Shown here: in pieces, positions 1 through 7,713 of the stretch
Position numbering within the stretch: position 1 is the first letter of the stretch
Layout of the letters: the number at the start of each line of letters is the position of its first letter
Source: Brevundimonas sp. EYE_349
Lineage (GTDB): Bacteria > Pseudomonadota > Alphaproteobacteria > Caulobacterales > Caulobacteraceae
Assembly: GCF_023147505.1 (NCBI RefSeq)
Contig: NZ_JAHXPB010000003.1
Coordinates: 186,001 to 250,000 of the forward strand
Length of the DNA: 64,000 nucleotides
Direction: 5' to 3'
Position numbers and translations under genes: made by a program
Notes under the pieces: generated by a model
What the model was told of the DNA's origin: nothing
Database searches by the model: none
The model's input: the letters and a program-made list of their open reading frames with translations, nothing else

Positions 1-103
1 GGCCGGGCACGCCGGTCTCGACCGGGGGCTTGCGCGTGCAGGCGGCCATCGCCGCCACGGCGCAGCCGACCATCGCCAGTTTGAGGATGCGTGAAGTCTT
101 CAT
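1..103 (-). CDS. pal: Peptidoglycan-associated lipoprotein Pal, N-terminus only (partial)
   Basis: Only the first 34 codons are inside the window; the gene runs off the left edge. The product begins with a lipoprotein signal peptide whose lipobox (MAAC) puts the lipidated cysteine at residue 22. An AGGAGA ribosome-binding site lies just upstream of the ATG. Its place directly downstream of tolB on the same strand fits Pal, the outer-membrane lipoprotein that binds peptidoglycan and TolB to hold the envelope together at division. The OmpA-like domain that would prove the call is outside the window, so the name rests on the lipobox and synteny. Confidence 0.8.
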   Translation of the reverse strand, partial: MKTSRILKLAMVGCAVAAMAACTRKPPVETGVPG

Positions 104-246
104 GGGGTCGTCTCCTGACGTGTCGTTTCTTGCAAGGGGGCGGGCCTCAAGCTTGACGTTACTGTCTGCCTCGGGCGCCCTTGGGACGCCAGAGGCGATA
201 ACGCAGTATTGAGACTTATGGCTCCGCCGTGATCGAGGACGGGCCT

Positions 247-1626
247 TTAGGCCGGGCAGCTGTCGGCGCCCTGGCCATAGCCCAGATTGCTCGGCGGCCG
301 GTCCAGCAGGGGCGACCAGGCCGGATCGGTGCCGCGCCCGTTATAGCCCGCCTGCGACACCACCCGGCCCGACAGGTCCACGGTCCACAAACGGGTGTCG
401 CCGCCCGGCGTCTGGCGCGCGAACATCACATATCGGCCGTTGGGCGCCCAGTTCGGCCCCTCCTCGAAGTAGCTGGAGGACAGGATGCGTTCGCCCGATC
501 CGTCGGCGTTCATCACCCCGGTCGAGAACCGGCCCCCGCCCTGTTTGGTGAAGGCGATCAGATTGCCGGTCGGGCTCCACGACGGCGCCGTATAGATGCC
601 GCCCCCGCGCGAGATCGGCCGCTGGCCCGATCCGTCCGCGCGCATGACATAAAGCCGCGCCGAACCCGAACGGTCCGAGGTGAAGACGATCTGGCTGCCG
701 TCCGGGCTGAACGAGGGCGAGGTGTCGATGCCGGGGTCGTTGGTCAGGCGGGTGATCTGACGGCTTCTCAGGTCCATCACATAGACGTCGGTATTGCCGC
801 CCCGGATGATCGAAAACGCGATCTTGTTGCCGTCGTTGGAGAAGCGCGGCGCCAGCACCTGCCCGTCGAATTCGCCCAGGCTCTCGCGCCGGCCGGTCGT
901 CAGATTATAGAGGTAGATGCGGCTGTAATCCTTGCCCAGCGCGACATAGGTGATCTCGTCCGGCTGCGACAGCGAGAAGCGCGGCGACATGATCACCTCG
1001 TCCCCTTGCGTCAGATAGGTCGGGTTGAACCCGTCCTGGTCGGCGATGGTCAGGCGGTTGATCCGGTTCAGCGCCGAACCTTCCTCGGACACGAAGATCA
1101 CGCGGGAATCGAAGAAGCCCGCCTCGCCAGTCATCCGCTGATAGATGACGTCGGAAATCTTGTGCGCGATCCGGCGCCACTGTTCTTGCGTCGCGGTGAA
1201 CTGATAGCTGACCAGCTGGCACTGGCGATACGGATCATAAAGGCGGAAGCCGACGTCCATCCGCCCGTCGCCGCGCATCGTCACCCCGCCGTACAGCACC
1301 GCCTGCGCCCCGATCTGGGTCCATTGCGGAAAGTTCGGCGCATTGGCGAGGGTCAGGCCGGTCTCGATGAAGCTGGCCGGGTTCAGCGGCTCGAAGAAGC
1401 CCGACCGCCGCAGGTTCGCGCTGACCACGCTGGAGATGTCCGACCCATGCGTCCCCGCGAACGGCACGACCGCGATCTGCAACGGCCGCAGCACGCCCTG
1501 GTCGATCTCGACCTCGACCGGCTGGTTCTGACGCGCCGGCGTGGCCTGCGAGGTCTGGGCCGCCGTCGTCAGCGGCGCCGCCATCGCGACCGCCGCCACG
1601 GAGGCCAGAAGAAGGTTCAGACGCAT
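247..1626 (-). CDS. tolB: Tol-Pal system periplasmic beta-propeller protein TolB
   Basis: TolB is the periplasmic part of the Tol-Pal machine that links the TolQRA inner-membrane motor to Pal. The 459-residue product has a signal peptide (about residues 1-28, Ala-rich ending near TAAQT), an N-terminal TolB domain (about 40-150), then repeated propeller blades with SFSPDG, SWSPTG and NWAPNG-type motifs. Length is typical. The ATG at 1626 is chosen because GGGAG lies six bases before it; a TTG five codons upstream overlaps that ribosome-binding site. It sits between tolA and pal as usual, but an opposite-strand antitoxin gene separates it from tolA. Confidence 0.97.
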   Translation of the reverse strand: MRLNLLLASVAAVAMAAPLTTAAQTSQATPARQNQPVEVEIDQGVLRPLQIAVVPFAGTHGSDISSVVSANLRRSGFFEPLNPASFIETGLTLANAPNFPQWTQIGAQAVLYGGVTMRGDGRMDVGFRLYDPYRQCQLVSYQFTATQEQWRRIAHKISDVIYQRMTGEAGFFDSRVIFVSEEGSALNRINRLTIADQDGFNPTYLTQGDEVIMSPRFSLSQPDEITYVALGKDYSRIYLYNLTTGRRESLGEFDGQVLAPRFSNDGNKIAFSIIRGGNTDVYVMDLRSRQITRLTNDPGIDTSPSFSPDGSQIVFTSDRSGSARLYVMRADGSGQRPISRGGGIYTAPSWSPTGNLIAFTKQGGGRFSTGVMNADGSGERILSSSYFEEGPNWAPNGRYVMFARQTPGGDTRLWTVDLSGRVVSQAGYNGRGTDPAWSPLLDRPPSNLGYGQGADSCPA

Positions 1627-1767
1627 CGAGTGCTCCCACAAGTCTCAAAGGATCGCCGCCCCTTATCGCCGGGCCGTTCGACTTTCGCCAGCTTGACGGC
1701 GAATGGGGCGACTTTCGGGACGGAGCAGGCATCTTGGCGTGAGCTTTCAGCATGATAGTCTGACGCC

Positions 1768-1995
1768 ATGCGCACGACCCTCAACCTTGACGATGATGTG
1801 CTGAGCGCGGCCAGAGCCATGTCCGCTCGCACCGGCCGTCCACTTGGAAAGGTCGTTTCCGACCTGGCGCGAGAAACGCTGGAAGCGGAGACGCCGACGG
1901 TGGAGTTTCGCAACGGCATACCGCTCTTGCCTAACCGCAAGGGGGTTGTCGTCACGACAGAGCATATCAATGCGCTTCGCGAGGCGTTGGACTGA
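1768..1995 (+). CDS. Orphan VapB/CopG-like ribbon-helix-helix antitoxin
   Basis: The 75-residue protein begins MRTTLNLDDDVL, followed by an SARTGRPLGKVVSDLAR helix segment. This is the beta-strand plus two-helix pattern of ribbon-helix-helix antitoxins, especially the VapB partners of PIN-domain RNases. The C-terminal part (PTVEFRNGIPLLPNRKG) also resembles VapB tails that wrap the toxin. No PIN toxin follows: the gene stops four bases before the tolA stop codon on the other strand. It therefore looks like a solitary antitoxin, either a remnant of a module or a stand-alone regulator. It is the only plus-strand gene in the tol block. Confidence 0.7.
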   Translation: MRTTLNLDDDVLSAARAMSARTGRPLGKVVSDLARETLEAETPTVEFRNGIPLLPNRKGVVVTTEHINALREALD

Positions 1996-1998
1996 CGC

Positions 1999-2922
1999 TC
2001 ACCGATTTCTGCAGGCCCTTTCGGTGTTGAACGTCGGTCGATAGACGCCGCCGGGGAAACCCTGCGGCACGTCGAAGGGCGCGGTCTGGCGCAGGGCGCG
2101 CAGGGCGCCGTCGGCGGCGGCCCGATAGACGTTCGAGGACTGGGCGTTGATCAGGTTGGGGCCGCTGGTGATGCGCCCGTCCGCCGACAGGGTCAGTTCG
2201 ACCTGGATCCTCAGCTGGTCCGCCCCGGGAATGTCGCAGGGCAGAATCCAGTTCGGATACACCTGGTTGAAGATGGCCGTGATCTGCGGCCCGGTCGCCT
2301 GGGACGCCGCGCCTGCCCCCTGCTGACCCGTAGCCGGGCGTCCGCGATTGTTGGTCGGGCGTGTCGGGCCGGCCAGGGCGTCCAGATCCAGGCTGGGTTC
2401 GGTGCGCTGCGGGGCCGGGCGGGCGGGCGCGGGGTTGCTGGGACGCGGCGTCGGCTGGGCCTTGGTCGGCGGCGAGGGCGCGGGCGCAGGCGGCGTGGGC
2501 CGGGGCTGCGGTCGAGGCGGCGTGGGGGTCGGACGCGGGGTCGGCGTGGGCGTCGGACGGGGGGTCGGTGCGGGCGTGGGCGCCGGCGTGGGACGCTGCG
2601 GCGTCGGCGTGGGGCGCGGTTGGGGCTGCGGTTGCGGACGCGGCTGGGGCGGCGTGGGCTGGGGCGGCGTCGGTTCGGGCGTCGGCGGAACCGGATCAGG
2701 CTGCTGCACCGGCGCGGTCGCGGCGTCGTCGGGCGAGGGTTCGGGCTGCGGATTGTCGGCCGGCGCGGCCTGGACCACCTCCTGCGACACGATGGTCACG
2801 GGCACCGAGGCCACCAGCGGCTTTTCCTCCTCGGTCCTGTGCGAAAACGTCACGAAGGCGAGCGCGATCACCCCGGCGTGCAGGGCGAGGGATCCGAGGA
2901 TGGCCGGGCTCGGACGACGCAA
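1999..2922 (-). CDS. tolA: TolA, Tol-Pal cell-envelope linker
   Basis: TolA spans the periplasm and transmits force from TolQR to TolB/Pal. The 307-residue product has one N-terminal membrane helix (about residues 8-25), a proline-rich spacer (about 60-180) of PTP and PQP repeats, and a C-terminal TolA/TonB-like domain (about 205-307) with PNWILPC and the VELTLSADGRI strand. The spacer is proline-rich, unlike the Ala/Lys helical coil of the enterobacterial protein. The gene follows tolR with a four-base gap, which indicates one operon. TonB itself could look similar, but the position between tolR and tolB favours TolA. Confidence 0.9.
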   Translation of the reverse strand: MRRPSPAILGSLALHAGVIALAFVTFSHRTEEEKPLVASVPVTIVSQEVVQAAPADNPQPEPSPDDAATAPVQQPDPVPPTPEPTPPQPTPPQPRPQPQPQPRPTPTPQRPTPAPTPAPTPRPTPTPTPRPTPTPPRPQPRPTPPAPAPSPPTKAQPTPRPSNPAPARPAPQRTEPSLDLDALAGPTRPTNNRGRPATGQQGAGAASQATGPQITAIFNQVYPNWILPCDIPGADQLRIQVELTLSADGRITSGPNLINAQSSNVYRAAADGALRALRQTAPFDVPQGFPGGVYRPTFNTERACRNR

Positions 2923-2926
2923 AGGC

Positions 2927-3382
2927 TCAGGCCTCCGGCGCCGTGTCGGTGATCAGGTTCAGCTTGGTGAAGCCCGACGCGCTCAACCGCGCCATCACCC
3001 GCGCCACGGCCTGATAGGGCGCGCGCCCGTCGGCCCGCACGAACACCGGCCGCTCGGCCGCCTTGTCCGCGCCGCCCGCCTCGGTCTGCAGGCGCGCCGA
3101 CAGCTGGTCGAAGGCCGTCTCGCTGTCGCCCACGAAGATGGCGCCCTGCTGGTCGATGCTGACCGACAGGGGTTCGGACTTGGTCTCGACCGCGCTGGCT
3201 TCGGTCTTGGGCAGCTCGACCGGCACCCCCACCGTCAGCAGGGGCGCCGAGATCATGAAGATGATCAGCAGCACCAGCATCACGTCCACCAGGGGCGTGA
3301 CGTTGATCTCGGTCAGCGGGCCTTTGCGCCCGCGCCGACCCCGACGCCCGCCGCCGCTCGAACCACCACCGCCAAGCGCCAT
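2927..3382 (-). CDS. tolR: TolR, ExbD/TolR-family proton-channel subunit
   Basis: The 151-residue inner-membrane protein has a basic, Gly-rich N-terminus, one transmembrane helix (about 30-48) and a periplasmic domain. The helix carries the membrane aspartate of the family (VTPLVDVML, Asp33), which takes part in proton flow through the TolQR complex. The gene lies between tolQ (three-base gap) and tolA (four-base gap). Within this operon TolR is a safer call than ExbD. Confidence 0.95.
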   Translation of the reverse strand: MALGGGGSSGGGRRGRRGRKGPLTEINVTPLVDVMLVLLIIFMISAPLLTVGVPVELPKTEASAVETKSEPLSVSIDQQGAIFVGDSETAFDQLSARLQTEAGGADKAAERPVFVRADGRAPYQAVARVMARLSASGFTKLNLITDTAPEA

Positions 3383-3385
3383 GGC

Positions 3386-4138
<753 letters not shown>

Positions 4139-4266
4139 TCAGGCGCTCCGGGCGGATTCGGGATCGGTCACCTCGTCTTCGACCCAGCCGACGTGACCAT
4201 TGTGTGGCGTCCGGCCCGTTTAACGACGACCCGACCGCCCGTCATCTGACAGGCGCGTCATAAGGG

Positions 4267-4281
4267 TTAACAGCGGGTTAC
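4267..4281 (-). promoter_or_regulatory. Possible CtrA-like box upstream of tolQ
   Basis: The sequence TTAA-N7-TTAC lies about 130 bases before the tolQ start. It matches seven of eight positions of the CtrA consensus TTAA-N7-TTAA known from Caulobacterales. Cell-cycle control of tol-pal would make sense, but a single near-match can occur by chance. Confidence 0.25.
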
Positions 4282-4304
4282 CGCACGTCCGATCCCTATG
4301 CCGC

Positions 4305-5018
4305 TCAGGCGATCAACGAAAACGAATTGCCGAAATTGTGCAGCAGGACGGGCAGCAACAGGCTCCCGGTGCGCAGGCGCAGCCAGACGGCGATGAACGA
4401 GGGCAGAGCCGTCAGCGCCATCGTCATCGGATCGAAAGAAAAGGACCCGTTCGAGAAGCCGAAGGCGTGCGCCAATCCAAACAGGGCGCAGGACAGGACA
4501 GCGCCCCAGCTCCAGTCCACGCCGAGGAACCGCTTCGTCCCGGTGAACGCCTGGCACAGGGCGAACAGCAGAACGCCGCGATAGAAGGGCTCCTCCTCCA
4601 GGCCGGGCAGGGTCAGTTGGAACGCGACATCCTCGCCTGTGGCCGGCCCGCCAGGAAAGACCAGGGCGATCGCCACGAAGAAGGCGCAGTAGAGCACGGC
4701 GACCGGCAGGGCCGCCTTCAGACTGCCGGTCGCCTGGGTCAGGGTCAGACCCGCGCGGCGCCATCCGAACGCAGGCCATGCGGCGATGGCGAGGGTGGCG
4801 GCCAGCGCCAGCAGCTTGCCTTGCCAGTTCCAGGCTCCGCCGATCATGTCCGGCAGCCGGCCGTAGAATCCGGTCAGCAGGGCGTCATTCACAGCGACCA
4901 GAACCGCCGCGACGACCAGCCACCGCATCGAAAAGCGACGCCGGTCCAGCAGCCCTAGCACCGTTCCGACTCCCAGCAGCAGCACCAGCACGCCGCCCAA
5001 ACCGATCAATCCATTCAT
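4305..5018 (-). CDS. CPBP-family intramembrane glutamic endopeptidase
   Basis: The 237-residue polytopic membrane protein carries the motifs of the CPBP (Rce1-like/Abi) protease family. These are a glutamate pair followed by arginine (EEPFYRG, near residue 142), a second motif with LFGLAHAF, and a C-terminal LLHNFGNS segment. About seven hydrophobic helices are visible. The start has a GAGG ribosome-binding site. Substrates of bacterial members are mostly unknown; some process peptides or give bacteriocin immunity. It lies downstream of an AraC-type regulator on the same strand, which may control it. Confidence 0.85.
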   Translation of the reverse strand: MNGLIGLGGVLVLLLGVGTVLGLLDRRRFSMRWLVVAAVLVAVNDALLTGFYGRLPDMIGGAWNWQGKLLALAATLAIAAWPAFGWRRAGLTLTQATGSLKAALPVAVLYCAFFVAIALVFPGGPATGEDVAFQLTLPGLEEEPFYRGVLLFALCQAFTGTKRFLGVDWSWGAVLSCALFGLAHAFGFSNGSFSFDPMTMALTALPSFIAVWLRLRTGSLLLPVLLHNFGNSFSLIA

Positions 5019-5100
5019 ACGTCCACCTCGTTTCCGTTCGACGGCGGCGGACTATCGGCGCGGGCCGCGGGCGTCTTCTCAAAACCCGGCTTTTCGCCGC

Positions 5101-6180
5101 TCAAAAGCGGGCGACGTCCGGTGCGGTGGGAACCTCGGCCTGCCGGGCGGCGGCGCGATACTGGCTGGGCGCGCATCCCTCAATCGCCCGGAACGCGCGG
5201 TTGAAGCTGGCCAGCGAGGCGAATCCGCTGTCCTGGGCCACGGCGATCAGCTTGTCGTCCGCCCGCGCTTGCGCGCCCAACAGACGCCGGGCCTCCGCGA
5301 CCCGATAGTGGTTCAGGAAGCTGCGGAAATGGTCATGTCCCAGCTCGCGGTTGATCAGATTACGCACGGTGCGCTCCGGCGCGCCCATGCGGGCGACAAA
5401 GGCCGCGAACGTCAGGTCGGCGTCCAGAAAGACCCGCTCGGTCTCCATCAGACCTCTCAGGCGGCGATGCAGCGCGTCGTCGCGGTCAGGCGCCGATCGC
5501 GGCGGCGTCCTGTCCGCCGCGCCGAAGGTCAGTACATCGGACCGCACGCTCAGCAGCCGTCCCGCCAGCCACAGGCCGAACGCCAGCACCGCCAGATTCT
5601 GCCCCATGGCGAAGGCCAGCGGACGCCAGGCGAAACCGAACAGCACGTCCGCCGTCAGGTCCACGCACAGCATCCCGCCCAGCAGCACCGCCACCATGAT
5701 GCGCGCGTCGTGGCGCCGCTGGATCAGGTCGCCCTGACGCTCAGCCAGCAGGCGCCAGACCATATGGCCGACGATGGCGAACCCCAGCGGCACCAGCACG
5801 ACCGACCAGCTTGTCTGCGCCAGCGCCTTGCCGAGAAGCCCCCGGTCCATCGCGGCGATCAGCCCCCACGCCAGGCCGACGCCCAGCACCCCGCCCTTCA
5901 GCCGGAACCGGCTGTCGAAACACGACAGGCAGAACCACCACAGAAAGACGACGGTGAAACCGCTCAGCATATTGGCCATCGCCCCGACCGACCCGCCGGG
6001 GCTCATCGTCGTCAGCGGCGTATTGCCGACCACGAAACCGGCGACGCACGCCGCCAGGGGCGCGAACAGGATGGCGGGCAGCCCTAGCCGCCGCCGATGC
6101 CCCAGCATCAGCCACCCCAGCAACAGGATCGTCACCGCCGCCCCGGCCCGGATGGCGACGTCGATTGAGCCGATGATCAT
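5101..6180 (-). CDS. Membrane-anchored AraC-family transcriptional regulator
   Basis: The 359-residue protein has about seven hydrophobic segments in its N-terminal 220 residues and an AraC-type DNA-binding domain at the C-terminus (about 255-350). The DNA-binding part shows the two helix-turn-helix units, including AVAQDSGFASLASFNRAFRA and a final GCAPSQYR. Such fusions of a membrane sensor to an AraC domain are known, but their ligands are generally not. The neighbouring CPBP protease gene, about 80 bases downstream, is the obvious candidate target. The exact start is uncertain because no strong ribosome-binding site is visible. Confidence 0.85.
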   Translation of the reverse strand: MIIGSIDVAIRAGAAVTILLLGWLMLGHRRRLGLPAILFAPLAACVAGFVVGNTPLTTMSPGGSVGAMANMLSGFTVVFLWWFCLSCFDSRFRLKGGVLGVGLAWGLIAAMDRGLLGKALAQTSWSVVLVPLGFAIVGHMVWRLLAERQGDLIQRRHDARIMVAVLLGGMLCVDLTADVLFGFAWRPLAFAMGQNLAVLAFGLWLAGRLLSVRSDVLTFGAADRTPPRSAPDRDDALHRRLRGLMETERVFLDADLTFAAFVARMGAPERTVRNLINRELGHDHFRSFLNHYRVAEARRLLGAQARADDKLIAVAQDSGFASLASFNRAFRAIEGCAPSQYRAAARQAEVPTAPDVARF

Positions 6181-6221
6181 GGCGTCACATCAGGCGACGG
6201 CGCGTCGGGGGGAGTGTTCAG

Positions 6222-6653
6222 TCACTCCGACGCTGGCCGCCGCGTCGGATCGACGGCGACCGACACCGGGGCGCCGACGCTGATGATGACGCCTTCGTGG
6301 CCTTCCTTGGCGATGGAATAGGTGGCGGCGTCCCTCAGCAATTGTTCCTCGCACTGACGGTCGCCTGGGCGGCCCAGTTCGGCGCAGCCGCGCCTGGCCG
6401 CGTCGGTCCAGCCCAGCACCCGGCGCGTCGCCGCCTCGGCGCGCTTGATCGCCGCCTCGTCTTCCGCCGCCGCCTGGGCGATCAGCGCCTGACGCGCGCC
6501 CTGCTGGTATTGCAACTCGGCCTGGCCCGCCATCTTGCGCTCCCAGACCTTGTAATAGGGGCAGCCCACCAGCCCGCCGCCGACCAGCAGCAATGCCAGC
6601 AGCCCCGACACCACGACCGCGCTGGCCGACATGCTGTAGGTTTCGTTCGCCAT
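6222..6653 (-). CDS. Hypothetical membrane-anchored protein with an ion-transport-accessory look
   Basis: The 143-residue product has one N-terminal hydrophobic helix (about 10-30, GLLALLLVGGGLVGCPYY), an Ala/Glu-rich amphipathic stretch (about 40-85) that could form a coiled coil, and a short C-terminal strand-rich tail. No enzyme motif is seen and I do not recognise a family. The helix followed by a charged helical region suggests an inner-membrane protein with a periplasmic or cytoplasmic coil. It lies alone between the AraC regulator and a repeat-bearing spacer. Confidence 0.6.
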   Translation of the reverse strand: MANETYSMSASAVVVSGLLALLLVGGGLVGCPYYKVWERKMAGQAELQYQQGARQALIAQAAAEDEAAIKRAEAATRRVLGWTDAARRGCAELGRPGDRQCEEQLLRDAATYSIAKEGHEGVIISVGAPVSVAVDPTRRPASE

Positions 6654-6724
6654 GATCTTTCCCCACGTTTCGCGGTGATTTTAGAGCAATCGCCGAGACC
6701 CGACAGCCCTCTCTTTCCGCTCAT

Positions 6725-6836
6725 CCCGGCGAAAGCCGGGACCCAGGTCTTTCGCAGAGAGGGTGCGTCGGATGACCACCGACTTTTGATCTCATGCAAC
6801 CTTCGCCCAAAGCACTGGGTCCCGGCTTTCGCCGGG
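6725..6836. repeat. Pair of inverted 22-bp repeats (REP-like)
   Basis: CCCGGCGAAAGCCGGGACCCAG occurs at 6725-6746 and its exact reverse complement at 6815-6836. Each copy is itself a short hairpin (CCCGGC-GAAA-GCCGGG), and together they make a larger stem of 22 bp with a 68-base loop. They lie in the 203-base gap between ybgC and the hypothetical gene. The layout resembles REP or BIME elements; no coding sequence is visible in the gap. Confidence 0.8.
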
Positions 6837-6856
6837 AGGAGCGGGATACGAGGGTT

Positions 6857-7309
6857 CTACCCCGCCCCCGCCAGCCACGGCGTCACCTTTTCGACCAGTC
6901 CCTTCGACGGTCGGCGCGGGCGGCCGTCCAGGTGGATGCACACCGCCGTCACCTCGGCCCGGCACAGCACCTCGCCCGCCCGCTCCACGCTCTGGCGGAT
7001 GATCAGCCGAACGCCCTTCACCTGCTCATAGACGGTGCGGACAACCAGGGCGTCGTCGATGCGCGCGGGCTTCAGGTATTTGATGTTCAACTCGGACACC
7101 ACGAAGGCCAGCGGCTCGGCTTCCTCCAGCAGATCGGCGTGCCCTACCCCGATGGCGCGCAGGAAATCGGACCGGCCCCGCTCGAAATACCGCACATAGT
7201 TGGCGTGATAGACCAGGCCCGTGAAATCGGTGTCCTCGTAATAGACGCGCACCGGCAACAGATGGTCGCGCCCCTCGAATCGGCCGGCGGTGGGAAGGTC
7301 GATGCTCAT
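6857..7309 (-). CDS. ybgC: Tol-Pal-associated acyl-CoA thioesterase YbgC
   Basis: The 150-residue hotdog-fold enzyme has the YbgC signature: VRVYYEDTDFTGLVYHANY with its catalytic aspartate, then YFERGR near residue 45. The family hydrolyses short-chain acyl-CoA or acyl-ACP thioesters and is usually the first gene of tol-pal operons, where it is thought to affect phospholipid metabolism. Here it is on the same strand as tolQ, but a hypothetical gene, an AraC regulator and a CPBP protease come between. The length is typical. Confidence 0.93.
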   Translation of the reverse strand: MSIDLPTAGRFEGRDHLLPVRVYYEDTDFTGLVYHANYVRYFERGRSDFLRAIGVGHADLLEEAEPLAFVVSELNIKYLKPARIDDALVVRTVYEQVKGVRLIIRQSVERAGEVLCRAEVTAVCIHLDGRPRRPSKGLVEKVTPWLAGAG

Positions 7310-7335
7310 GACCGCAATCTAGCGCAACCGACGCC

Positions 7336-7710
7336 TCAGCGCGCCCCCGCCGGCGCGCCGGTGAAGCCGGGGCAATAGCGCAGCCGCATCTCGCGGAACT
7401 CGGTCGGCAGGGGGTCGTCGCTGAACAGGATGCGGTTGGGGATGGAGACGAAGGCCGTCGCCGGCCCGCCAGCGCGGCGTCCCAAATAGCCGCAAACCGC
7501 CCGCCTCTGGCCCGGTTCGGAATAGCGCAGCTCGGCCCCGCGCCCCGCCTGCATACGGATCTGACGCATCACCCGCTCGTTCGCCGGTTCGGGCGCCGGG
7601 GCGCCGCTCGGCCGCGTCGCCAGCCACACCCCGCCCGCGCACAGCGCCAGCACCCCCGCCGCCGCGATCAAGGCCGTGGTCCGTCGCTGTTGGGAAAACC
7701 GCGCACGCAT
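7336..7710 (-). CDS. Hypothetical small membrane-anchored protein
   Basis: The 124-residue product has an N-terminal hydrophobic segment (about 12-32) after a basic leader, a short Pro/Ala linker, and a globular region with two cysteines (about residues 80 and 116) that could form a disulfide outside the cytoplasm. I do not recognise the family. It follows the alpha/beta hydrolase gene with a three-base gap, so the two are probably cotranscribed. Confidence 0.6.
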   Translation of the reverse strand: MRARFSQQRRTTALIAAAGVLALCAGGVWLATRPSGAPAPEPANERVMRQIRMQAGRGAELRYSEPGQRRAVCGYLGRRAGGPATAFVSIPNRILFSDDPLPTEFREMRLRYCPGFTGAPAGAR

Positions 7711-7713
7711 GGC

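Noticed and set aside
229..1755. A 508-codon open frame on the plus strand opposite tolB
   Set aside because: High GC keeps antisense frames open. The translation has no domain, is rich in Arg/Gly/Ala repeats and lies over a confident tolB on the other strand.
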